Positions 1 through 11,105 of a DNA stretch of 64,000 nt are shown piece after piece. A program made the position numbers and the translations under genes. The first letter of the stretch is position 1. Every line of letters begins with the position of its first letter. Under the pieces are notes generated by a model. It was given only the letters and a program-made list of their open reading frames with translations. It did no database searches and was not told the DNA's origin. The stretch is from Glandiceps talaboti (Eukaryota > Hemichordata > Enteropneusta > Spengelidae), in assembly GCF_964340395.1 (NCBI RefSeq), contig NC_135549.1:22161342-22225341 (forward strand). The letters are read 5' to 3'.

Positions 1-300
1 ACACGTGACAAACTTAAAAGACATATGAGATCTCACACAAATGAAAGACCATTTCCGTGTACATATTGTAGTATGCGTTTTCGTGACAGTGGCAGTCTGA
101 AGTCACATGTAAGAACACATACAAATGAAAAACCATATAAATGCAAAGACTGTGGCAGACGATTCGCTCGAAGTGATTACCTGAGAGCGCACACGAGGCT
201 TCACACAAATGAAAGACCATTTGTATGTACAAAATGCGGGAAAGATTTTATGTGGAAGTATACTTTGAAAGTACACATGAAGGTTCACGAATGCAAATGA
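1..300 (+). CDS. C2H2 zinc-finger protein A, 3' end only (partial)
   Basis: The frame is open from base 1 to a TGA at 298-300 and encodes the C-terminus of a poly-zinc-finger protein. It shows the tail of one finger (helix part DKLKRHMRSH), then three complete C2H2 fingers starting FPCTYC, YKCKDC and FVCTKC, then the tail ECK. The linkers read TNERPF or TNEKPY rather than the usual TGEKP. It is a close paralogue of the end of gene B (8,960-9,349), but lacks the finger that B carries between YKCKDC and FVCTKC, an in-frame difference of exactly 84 nt. Such proteins usually bind DNA in the nucleus; the target is unknown. The 5' part lies outside the window. Confidence 0.9.
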   Translation, partial: TRDKLKRHMRSHTNERPFPCTYCSMRFRDSGSLKSHVRTHTNEKPYKCKDCGRRFARSDYLRAHTRLHTNERPFVCTKCGKDFMWKYTLKVHMKVHECK

Positions 301-871
301 ATGATCAGTTGTAATCACGATTGTAAACTCTTAAAGCTGCACTCGCTGTAACTTGAATGTGTGTTTTTTAACTACTTTGTTAGATATAGTGACTTACTCT
401 TTAATACACCGTGAATGGTATTGAGTAACCTGTAGGTAAACATATATGTGTAATTATCGATAACATAACATAATATAGTACAAAATCTGTATCACCCAGC
501 ACCCCAAATTATGATTTCTTTGAAAGGTATGCACATTTATTCAATTGCATCAGGTAAATACATCAATTCAAAATTCAAATTCAAATTCAAAATGCCATTA
601 CCAATTAACATGTTACTATACTAAGTATGAAATTGACCTTTAATGAACTCCTATGATATCTAATTATTATACCATGCACGAGGTTCAACAAAGAATATGA
701 AATATATATATACTGATTACTCTGGTCATTCTACATCTCGACAACACAGATCTATGTCATGATGTGTGTCTACGTCACTGGTTCTGCTGTGATCTACATA
801 TGAGTCAAAACATTCAAAATTGCTATTACTTTCCTCGTTTTTTCTTTGATATTACAGGCACTGGTATAATT

Positions 872-996
872 ATGTTAATCTCCAACATTTGTCTTCATTC
901 AGCTGGAAAATACGTGTGACCTAAGGGTTGAACAAGGCCCCTTAGGTCACGCATATTTTCCTTGGCCTGAGGAAGGAAAATATTGGGGAATAACAT
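872..996. mobile_element. MITE-like inverted-repeat element, copy 1
   Basis: The left end reads atgttaatctccaacatttg and the right end is its imperfect reverse complement, ending attggggaataacat. The arms continue inward through a cttcattcag/ctgaggaag-type block and a tgtgacctaag/ccttaggtcac core. A second, differently diverged copy lies at 6,275-6,427. The corresponding stretch of the duplicated flank (around 9,600-9,720) does not contain it. I do not recognise a named family. Confidence 0.7.
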
Positions 997-1227
997 GTCA
1001 CACTTTCTGATTTATATATCGACATACTGTCATACACAGTACCATCTTTGACAAGATATTTGTCAAATCTGTTTCCAGTCAAGTTTTAGTGTATTTCTGG
1101 TAACTGGTAACAAAAGCCCCCCCCCCCCAACCCCCACCCCCCACCCCCCCTAAAAAAAATAGCATTAATTAGTAGCTTGCTAGAACAAACTCACTATTTG
1201 CCCAAATTAACGCATTATCCCGCAAGT

Positions 1228-1302
1228 GTAAACATCCACTCAGTGATCCGATTAATGGTAGTACACGTGTACTACCATTAATCGGATCAGTAGATGTTTA
1301 GC
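1228..1302. repeat. Long palindrome with a perfect 44-bp core
   Basis: Bases 1,245-1,288 (gatccgattaatggtagtac and its exact reverse complement, centred on ACGT) form a perfect palindrome. Weaker arms extend it outward (aaacatccact on the left, agtagatgttt on the right). It has no counterpart in the duplicated flank near 9,700, so it is either a small insertion in copy A or was lost from copy B. Confidence 0.75.
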
Positions 1303-2202
1303 AAAGCTGATAAGACATTGATATCAGGTAGGAAATAGAAGAAAAAAAACAGTGAGAGGAAGCAGTATTTAAAACTTTATTTGAAATATACAGAAAATAA
1401 TATTAGAAATACGGAAAATCGCAAGTACAAAATTGATTATTTGTCCTTTACCCTGTAGTCACACTGATTGCAATAGGATGTTTACTTTTTCATTACCAAG
1501 TCAATAAGAAAATTTGGCAAGATGGGCACACCACTTACGAGGGCTATGGTAACAAACGTTACTTCGAATAGCCAAACACAACTTCAAGAACTTGCATCTT
1601 ATCTCCATCTGAGGATTAACACAGATAAAATGTGTTAAAATATATTTCATGAATATTTATAGTGGTGGACGCTCATTTTCGCAAACCATGGCCTCTTTTA
1701 CAGCACCGTCAAAATGTGCCATCTTGTTAATTCGTAGTAAGGCAGAAGAAATAACAGCTCTAGTTTGCAAGAATGTGGACGCTGGGCTTGATTTCCTTTG
1801 TTTTGAATTGGGCTGAATGTCCACATGAGCGAGGACTGGTTTTGACATGATCAATTATGTATGCAAAGAAAGTAGTCTTAGTTAAAATGAGTGGCTACTT
1901 TTACATCAGGTGGAAATTCACACACATAGTTCATGGCTACATAAGCAGTATTATCATTTGAACTAAACTTGAGATCTCTAAATACAAATAAGGACATACC
2001 CTTTTATGAAACCCACTGTTTATGATTGAGCCAATTGTTAATTTTAATCCTGACTTTATTCGTATAGTTTAGAAAAGTAGTGTCAATTATGAATTCATCA
2101 AAATGTTATATTAACCACAAGTTATGAGTTATGAAAAGTAATGTAAATTTCAACATGTTATTCATGTTACATGAATTGTAGCTACTTTGAAAATTTATCT
2201 TG

Positions 2203-2557
2203 TACATGTACACCACAATGGAACTCATATTTTAAAGAATGATGCAATTATTATAAATATATATTTTGACGTACTTTCTTTGATGTAAGTCAGGAAAAGT
2301 TATGTAAATTTCATCGTATAGTATCTTGTACATACACACCACAATGAAACATATTTTGGAAATGGCACATTTATTAATTTTAACTTATTTTCTTTGATGT
2401 AAGTCAGGAAATATTATGTAAATTTCATCGTACAGTATCTTGTACATACACACCACAATGAAACATATTTTTGAAATGGCACATTTATTAATTTTAACTT
2501 ACTTTCTTTGATGTAAGTCAGGAAAAATTATGTAAATTTCATTGTATAGTACGTTAA
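2203..2557. repeat. Three tandem ~120-bp units in copy A
   Basis: Three successive units contain a 'caccacaatg..aacata' block, then 'tttctttgatgtaagtcagg', then 'atgtaaatttcat'. The paralogous stretch at about 10,480-10,750 carries about two units, so copy number has changed since the duplication. Confidence 0.75.
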
Positions 2558-2829
2558 CTATAGCAATATTAATTATACAGTTATTTTGAAAATCTATTGT
2601 CTAATTGATTGTTCAGGAAATAAGCATTTAAGTCTTTTTTTTAACTAATTGTGAAGTTATAATACTTTTGTATTAAAAACGAAATAAACTACTAAATACC
2701 CATTTTACAGTACCCATAATGCATTGTTGTAAAGGTATTACTCACTTTGCTCCCATATAATATAGTTATAATGAATATTTAGCAAGCTTGTTTACATAAA
2801 ACTGACATGCTTATTATTAGTCTCTGGGA

Positions 2830-3840
2830 CTTATACATTGGGTTCTGTCCATGCAGCCGTGCATGTGTGTGTGCATGCGTGTGTGTGTTCACCCTCATAT
2901 CCCTGGCATGCATCAATTGATATCAACCAAACCTGGCATAAAGCTAAACATACTATGTGTGACATATGCATGCCACTTCGTTATACGACCTAATCAAATA
3001 TGGCCGAATGGTGGCCATATTTGTTGTTTGTGTGTTTACCCTCATATATTTTGCATGAACCAACTGACTTCAACCAAAACTGACATAGAGGTAACATACT
3101 ATGTGAGATATATCATTCCACTGAATCAAATATGTCTGAATGGCGGCCATATTTGTTGCTAAATTTCACAATATGCATCATAACTTTGGAAGTTTAACAT
3201 GTAGTGACTCCATTCAGGTGCCTTCACCCATATTATCAAATATGAGCTTTCTATTAAGACCATGAGCTTTGACCTTGAAAATCTTTTTCAAGGTCAAATA
3301 CTGAAATTTGGGTTATCTCCATAGCTTTTTGAATTAAGTATATCAAGTGATAATGATATTTTAATCATGTCTTGGTTTTTACTATTTGAGGCATATGTAC
3401 ATCACTTAATTTCACGACCTTGTCCTGAATAGCAAAATGGCAGCCATGTTTCTGATAAACAAGCACATTTTTGTCTGTTTCCGCCAAACGTTTGATACAT
3501 ATGCCTCACATTATCAAAGATGAGCTTTCTAATGAGACTTTGACCTTTGACCTTAACATTTTCAAGAAGTTGAATAAACAAAAAACTCCATTTAAATGTG
3601 TATACCCCAAAGGTCAGCTTTCTTTTCATATCTTTGCCTTTGATTGCCACATTCAAAGTCAAATAGCAAATTGACCAGTACATTATGTAGTTTTGTGTCT
3701 TGAGACACCATTCAGATTGCAATTTGCACAATAACTTTGCCATAAAACATACAAGTTGGGGAAGGGATTATGTCTTCAATTGAAGGCTTGTTAGTAATCA
3801 GTTTGTATAGACATCAGTGGGCATATATGTATAGCAATCA
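2830..3840. repeat. Interspersed-repeat-like segment with paired copy at 11,030-11,900
   Basis: Starts with 'tatacattgggttctgtcc' and a GT-rich stretch, then repeated 'gcatgcatcaattgatatc', 'gaatggtggccatatttgtt', 'tgaccttgaaaa' and 'ttcaattgaaggcttgttag' blocks. The same order of blocks occurs at 11,030-11,900. Short reading frames here show no protein family I recognise. It may be a non-autonomous transposon body, but I could not find clear termini. Confidence 0.5.
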
Positions 3841-3879
3841 CTAGGTGTATGCATTTGAATCAGTTCACCATAGTGTGTA

Positions 3880-5455
3880 TATTAATCAGTTTGCATATGT
3901 GTATTAATCAGTTGGCATATGCATATATTAATCAGTTGTCATATGCATATTAATCAGTTATCATTTGCATATATTAATCAGTTGTCATATGCATATTAAT
4001 CAGTTATCATTTGCATATATTAATCAGTTGTCATATGCATATATTAATCAGTTATCATATGCATATATTAATCAGTTGTCATATGCATATTAATCAGTTG
4101 TCATTTGCATATATTAATCAGTTGTCATGTATATTACTCAGTTGTCATGCATATATTAATCAGTTGGCCTATATATATTAATCAGTTGGCCTATGTATAT
4201 TAATCAGTTTTCATTTGCATATATTAATCAGTTGTCATATGCATATTAATCAGTTGTCATATGCACATATTAATCAGTTATCATATGTATATATTAATCA
4301 GTTGTCATGTATATTAATCAGTTGTCATATGCATATATTAATCAGTTGTCATATGCATATTAATCAGTTTTCATTTGCATATATTAATCAGTTGTCATAT
4401 GCATATTAATCAGTTGTCATATGCATATATTAATCAGTTGTCATATGCATATATTAATCAGTTGTCATATGTATATATTAATCAGTTGTCATATGCATAT
4501 TAATCAGTTTTCATTTGCATATATTAATCAGTTGTCATATGCATATTAATCAGTTGTCATATGCATATATTAATCAGTTGTCATATGCATATATTAATCA
4601 GTTGTCATATGTATATATTAATCAGTTGTCATATGCATATATTAATCAGTTATCATATGCATATATTAATCAGTTATCATATGTATATTAATCAGTTGTC
4701 ATATGTATATATTAATCAGTTATCATGTATATTAATCAGTTGTCATATGCATATATTAATCAGTTGTCATTTGCATATATTAATCAGTTGTCATGTATAT
4801 TAATCAGTTGTCATATGCATATATTAATCAGTTGTCATTTGCATATATTAATCAGTTGTCATATGCATATATTAATCAGTTGTCATATGCACATGTTAAT
4901 CAGTTGTCATATACATATATTAATCAGTTGGCCTCTGTATATTAATCAGTTATCATATGTATGTATTAATCAGTTGTCATATGCATATATTAATCAGTTG
5001 TCATATGCACATGTTAATCAGTTGTCATATGCATATATTAATCAGTTGGCCTCTGTATATTAATCAGTTATCATATGTATGTATTAATCAGTTGTCATTT
5101 GCATATATTAATCAGTTGTTATTTGCATATATTAATCAGTTGTCATTTGCATATATTAATCAGTTGTCATTTGCATATTAATCAGTTGTCATTTGCATAT
5201 ATTAATCAGTTGTCATATGCGTATATTAATCAGTTGTCATATGTATTTTAATCAGTTGTCAATTGTATATTAATCAGTTGTCATGCATATATTAATCAGT
5301 TGTCATATGCGTATATTCATCAGTTGTGATATGTATATTAATCAGTTGTCATTTGTATATTAATCAGTTTTCATTTGCATATATTAATCAGTTTTCATAT
5401 GCGTATATTAATCAGTTGTCATTTGTATATTAATCAGTTGTCAATTCGTGTATGC
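3880..5455. repeat. Large 22-24-bp minisatellite (about 65-70 units)
   Basis: Near-continuous tandem array with unit tatgcatatattaatcagtt plus gtca (24 bp) and a 22-bp variant lacking one 'at'. Common variants replace atatgcat with atttgcat, tgtcat with ggcctatg or tatcat, and a few units are shortened. Units abut directly without unique spacers. Only two or three degenerate units exist at the paralogous site (11,940-11,995). Open frames here (repeated ILISCHMH/INQLSYAY) are artefacts of the 24-bp period. Confidence 0.95.
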
Positions 5456-5759
5456 ATTTTTGAGTAGTGTTACTTGTATGTTTCTTGGTCTCATTTTCCA
5501 TTTATAAAGACAGCATCGATCATGGATTCCCCTGTCACTCAGAATGAAATTGAGTCAGATGAGTAGATCGCCCTCTACGACGGAAATATATCTGAAATTA
5601 AGTTCATGACCTTAGCATGCAACACTTCGCCCTCAACTTTGTTGAAGTTAGCACTTCCCATGCTACCAGGAACTTCCACGGCGTGCAGCCTGCACATTTC
5701 TGTAATGTGTTTTTTGCTTATCACATCTTGTCTTGAAGATTAATTAATTCAGCGACGCG

Positions 5760-8700
5760 ATGGCGACTTCATCAACTGGTAAGACTCAAATAACAATTTA
5801 TCTAAATATGGAGTAAGTTAGATAGTTACGTACAAAAAAAGTTTTACGATTATGTGATACATGCGGAAACAGGTCAATTGGACCCCTCGTCAATTGGACC
5901 CCTAAACAATTGGACCCTAGTCAATTAGACCCCTAACCAAATGAACCCTCGCCACTGAGTGTAGGGACTATGCCTGAGACAAGGAAATTTATCAATTTCA
6001 ACTGGTGAATTTCATTGCTTCGTTGATAAAAGTTTGGTCTTATTTAATGCACACCATGAATCTGTAGTTTGTTTAACCCACATGGATACATGGTTTGCAT
6101 TTGTTACGATTTATACCTTCACTCACAGTCTAGTCAAAGTTGTTACTCTAGAAGTCCTGAGCTGCAATTTAAAATTCATCCACAACCACCCACACAGTCA
6201 TTAACATCATGTCTATGTTAATCAATCACAAAATTCTAACCAATACCACAGTCCCTCATAAAGTTGGTATAATTATGTTGTTCTCCAATATCTTTCTTCA
6301 TTCAGTCGGAAAATACTTGTGACCTAAATGTTATCACTATTCATCCAACGACTTGTAGTTACAAAGACCCCTTAGGTCACTTGTATTTTCCTTTAGCTGA
6401 ATGAAGAAAAATATTGGGGAATAACATCTAAACACATTTCAGTTGAAGAATAAGGAATATTGTCTTTTACAGATCAAAAATTGAATCGAGCAAGGAGACT
6501 TTACAGCTACAATGAATATCTCTTGAACAAAGCCCATCAAGTGTTACTTCATCGACTCCAGAATAATACACTTTCCAGGCAAGGTCAGTTGTTGTCTCAC
6601 ACAGTTTCTACATTTGAAATGGTGTCATCTCTTTTCCAAAAGACACTCTCAGAGTCTTGAAAATTATCCAGGGATGGAAATTGACGGTGCCACCCTGGTT
6701 AAAATACCTCCAGTTGAATTTGATTATTGTGGTTTCATACTAGGGTAGTAGGGGTGCCTCAGATTGACTCGTGGAAACACAGCGAGATTGACCGAGCCTG
6801 TGAATATTGTGATCTGTGTTATTTCCTTTACTGTCTCAATAACGATTTGTGATGCTATCAACCGCAACTGATTAATTCAGCCAACTTCCCCCCCCCCCCC
6901 CCCGACACAGTTAAGTATACCTGTTTGTATATATTTACATAATATTTGCTATCTGTAATTAAGTCATACTTTTGCTCATTTCAACTAGGGTACAGTTACA
7001 TATTTATTTCATTTGAATATAGTCAATTATTCTTACATATGTTATCGCTACCTAGACTGTAAGATACGTCGTGACGTTTCACCCTCACCAGCCTCCTCTC
7101 GTAGGGGTTGGCCGATGTGTGAGGGCGCCCCATCACGGTATACCTTACAGACTAATCGCTATCCATTGCAAACAATCAGTTTCATTGCATTTGTTTCAAA
7201 CCAATCAGTTTGAGAGTATAATTTTCAGGCATAATAATTGGTAAACCAATACTCAATAATAGCAATACTCAAATAATTGGATCGGAGCATTGTGAGATGA
7301 AAAATTATGCACATTTTATAATTCAAGAAATGTAAGCATTGTCGTAGAGTAAAGGTTAGTAACAGAAATCATTAGTCAGCTTTGTATGTTAATGATTATC
7401 AATTCTTGAAAAAAAAAGCCTGCTGAGATGTGACACTAGTCAAACATTCAAGACAATTTTATACTCAATTACTTTTGATAAATATAATCAGTCATTTCAA
7501 TGACAATTTTGTCTTTTCTTCCTACTGTACAGATAAATCAATTATAATAGACTGTCTTTGTCAACATGGACTTGTGACCTTGAAAGAAGTTGAGGCTGAA
7601 AGAGACTCTGGAAAAACAGACATTGAACCTGTAAATGATGATTCTAAAGTGATTGATGAAGTGCTGTTTACATGTAAGAGATGCAGTCAAAATTTCTCTC
7701 AAAAAGATGACCTAAAACGACATGTGAAGAATTGTCACAAAACCATACAACCTATAATATGTGAAGTGTGTGAGAAAACATTTAGTCAACTGTGGCTTCT
7801 GGAGAAGCATTTGAAGGTTCACTCAAAGGAAAGACTATTTGCATGTAGGAAGTGTGGGAAAGAATTTAAGGTAAAAAGTGAGCTCTCAATGCACAGGAAG
7901 ATTCATGAAAATGAAAGACGATACAAATGCACAGAATGTGGTAAGCGATTCAAGCACAGATGTACTCTAAAAGTGCACTTGAGAATCCACACAAATGAAA
8001 GACCATTTGTCTGTGAAGACTGCGGAAGAGCTTTCATAGTCAGAGAGCGATTGAAAGCACATATGCTATATCACACAAATGAAAGACCATTTGTATGTAA
8101 AGAGTGTGGTAAGGCTTTTAAATGCAAGAGTACTTGGAAATATCACATAAAGCTACATAAAAATAAAAAAGCATTTGTATGTAAAGAGTGTGGTAAAAGA
8201 TTTAATCATAAATATAATTTGAAAACACATACGATGGGTCATGCAAATGTGAGACCATATGTCTGTAAAGAGTGTGGGAAGGCATTTATTCGAAAAAAAG
8301 GACTTAAATTACATATGATTACTCACTCTGATAAGAGATCATTTGTATGTAAGGAGTGTGGGAAAGCTTTTAAACACAGTATTAGTCTAAAAACACACGC
8401 CAAGGTTCACACAAACTCCAAACCATTTGTATGTAAGTTGTGTCAAAAGTGCTTTGCTAAAAATGGTGAACTGAGAACACACATAAGGATCCACACAAAA
8501 GAAAGACCATTTGTGTGTACATATTGTGGTGAAAGTTTGAACGATAGTGATTCTCTACAAACGCACATGGAAGTTCATGTTCATGAAAGACCGTACAAGT
8601 GTGACTTGTGTAGTGAAAGGTTTACACAAAGATATATTCTGGAGACACACAAAAGAGTTCATACTGGGGAAAAACCACATGTGTGTGAGGAATGTGGGAG

Positions 8701-9349
8701 AGGGTTTAGTAATAGTACAGATCGGAAAAGACACCTTAGGACTCACACAAATGAAAGGCCATATGCATGTAAAGAATGTGGGCTAACATTTGCACAGACT
8801 GGAATTCTCAAATCACATATGAGGGTTCACTCGGATGAAAGACCATATGTATGTCAAGAGTGTGGTAAAGCTTTTAAGTGTAACACTAATTTGCGCCATC
8901 ACTGCAAGACTCATACTGATATAAAACCATTTGTATGCAAAGAGTGCAAGAAACCTTTCCGTACACGTGACAAACTTAAAAGACACATGAGATCTCACAC
9001 AAACGAAAAACCATTTCCGTGTACATATTGTAGTATGCGTTTTCATGACAGTGGCAATCTGAAGTCACATGTGAGAATACATACAAATGAAAAACCATAT
9101 AAATGCAAAGACTGTGGCAGACGATTCGCACGAAATGATTACCTGAAATCACACATGAGGTGTCACTTAAATGAAAGACCATATGTCTGTGAAGAGTGTG
9201 GAAAAGACTTTATTCAGAGTTTTGCCCTGAAATCACACATGAGGCGTCACACTAATGAAAGACCATTTGTATGTACAAAATGCGGGAAAGGTTATATATG
9301 GAAGTGTACTTTGAAACAGCACATGAAGGTAACTCACGCTCACAAATGA
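5760..9349 (+). CDS. C2H2 zinc-finger protein B, 20 fingers, three exons
   Basis: Model: exon 1 5,760-5,778 (ATG, MATSST, donor GTAAGA), exon 2 6,473-6,583 (acceptor ttttacag, donor GTCAGT), exon 3 7,533-9,349 (acceptor ctgtacag, stop TGA 9,347-9,349). Both introns are phase 1 and rebuild GAT (Asp) at each junction. The protein is about 648 residues: a short unrecognised N-terminus (RARRLYSYNEYLLNKAHQVL, likely helical), an acidic linker, then 20 contiguous C2H2 fingers from FTCKRC to FVCTKC. I see no KRAB, BTB or SCAN domain. Linkers are mostly TNERPF/Y; only one is TGEKP. Finger 1 has an enlarged His spacing (HVKNCH). It probably acts as a nuclear DNA-binding factor; its targets cannot be read from the sequence. 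Exon 3 is certain; exons 1-2 rest on splice sites and phase only. Confidence 0.85.
5868..5955. repeat. ~16-bp tandem repeat in intron 1 of zinc-finger gene B
   Basis: Four to five units of 'gtcaattggacccctc' with drift (caattggacccctaaa, tcaattagacccctaac). It starts about 90 bp after the exon 1 donor. Confidence 0.8.
6275..6427. mobile_element. MITE-like inverted-repeat element, copy 2
   Basis: Same ends and core as the element at 872-996: left atgttgttctccaatatctt, right attggggaataacat, with tgtgacctaa and ccttaggtcac in the centre. It sits in intron 1 of zinc-finger gene B and ends about 45 bp before the exon 2 acceptor. Confidence 0.7.
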
Positions 9350-11062
9350 ATGTAATTTGTGTAGTGACTTACTCTTTAAATACACCGTGAGTGGTATTGA
9401 ATAACCTGTAGGTAGACATATATGTGTAACTCTACACATGGTATAGTACAAAAGCCACAGTACCCCAAATGCGATAACCAATTCAACCTGTTACTATGTG
9501 TACCACTTATGGATGAAATCTGAAATTGACCTTTATTGAACACATATGATATCTAATTATTATACCATGCACAAGGTTCAACAAACAATATGGAATATAT
9601 ATATATATCCCCTGGTATTTACCTACACGATAATACTTGAACTTAACATTCATTCAACAACAGCTTTAAGCTTGCCCTTGACAATGTGATTTTGGCAAAG
9701 TGACACTATTTTGTATATTGCACTGATTGCATTAAATGTTTACTTTGTCATTACCAAGTCAATCATAAAATTAGGCGAGATTGGCACACTGCTTACTAGT
9801 GTTGCTGCTAGACGTTTGGGCTTTCTTTCGATACTATAAGCGAACGAAGTTCGCAGTGAGGGCTTGCCCAAACAGTCTAGCAAATGTTATTTTCAGACCG
9901 GACATTCCATTGCAAACAAACGTTAATCCAAATAGCCAAACACAACTCCAAGAACTTGCATCTTATCTCTATCTGTGGATTAACACAGATAAAATGTGTT
10001 AAAATAGAATTCATGAAGATTTATAGTGGTGGACGCTGGGCTTGGACTGAATATACACATTAGTGAGGACTGGTTTTGACATGATCAATTATTTATGCAA
10101 AGAAAGTAGTCTTAGTTAAAATGAGTGGCTACTTTTATATCAGGTGGCAATTCACACACATAGTTCATTGCTATAGCAGTATTATTATTTTAACTAAACT
10201 TGAGATCTGTAAATAGAAATAAGGACATACCCTTTTATGAAACCCACTGTTTATGATTTATTGAACCAATTGTAAATTTTTAACCTGACTTTTTTCGTAT
10301 AGTTTAGAAAAGTAGTGTCAATTATGAATTCATCAAAATGTTATATTAACCACAACAATTGTACAATTATTTTGGAAAAGATTTGTAGTACATCAATCTA
10401 CAACGAAGCCTATATTTTGTAAGAATTATTGAGTTAAGATGTAATGATAGGATTTCTTTGATACTAAAAATCTGTCTTGTACATGCACACCACAATGAAA
10501 CATATTTTTGAAATGACACAATTATTACAAATGTATATTTTAAACTTTCTTTGATGTAAGTCAGGAAAAGTAATGTAAATTTCATCGTATAGTATCTTAA
10601 CCATACCAATATTAATTGTACAGTTATTTTGAATATCTGTCTTGTACCGGCATGCACACCACAATGAAACATATTTTTGAAATGACACAATTATTAATGT
10701 TAACTTACTTTCTTTGATGTAAAAATTATGTAAATTTCATTGTATAGTATGTTAACTATAGCAATATTAATTATACAGTTATTTTGAAAATGTATTGTCT
10801 AATTGATGGGTCAGGAAATAAGAATATGTCTTTTTTACTAATTGTGAACTTTTGTATTAAAAACAAAATAAACTACTAAATACCCATTTTACAGTACCCA
10901 TAATGCATTGTTGTAAAGGTATTACTCACTTTGCTCCCATATAATATAGTTATACTTTGAATAATTAGCAAGCTTGTTTACATAAAACTGACATGCTTAT
11001 TAGACTACAATGGGCATCACCCGGAGTAGACTTATACATTGAGCTCTGTCTGTGCATCCGTC

Positions 11063-11105
<43 letters not shown>

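Larger units (their letters stand above)
301..2830 (+). other. 3' flank of zinc-finger gene A, copy A of a segmental duplication
   Basis: AT-rich DNA without a supportable gene. Long stretches match the flank of gene B (9,350-10,985): the 'gaatggtattga' segment near 412, the 'accatgcacgaggttcaaca' segment near 671, the 'cagataaaatgtgttaaaat' segment near 1,622, and the 'tacccataatgcattgttgt' segment near 2,711. The two flanks differ by insertions listed separately. A C-rich run lies at about 1,118-1,150. Confidence 0.75.

Noticed and set aside
4215-5181. Small proteins of repeated INQLSYAY/ILISCHMH
   Set aside because: The 24-bp period keeps the frame open; no start context or non-repeat sequence.
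3880-5455. CRISPR-like array
   Set aside because: Units are directly contiguous with no unique spacers, and the DNA is eukaryotic; it is a minisatellite.
8547-9182. Alternative-frame and minus-strand frames over the zinc-finger exon
   Set aside because: Shadows of the C2H2 frame, which is fully explained by 20 fingers.
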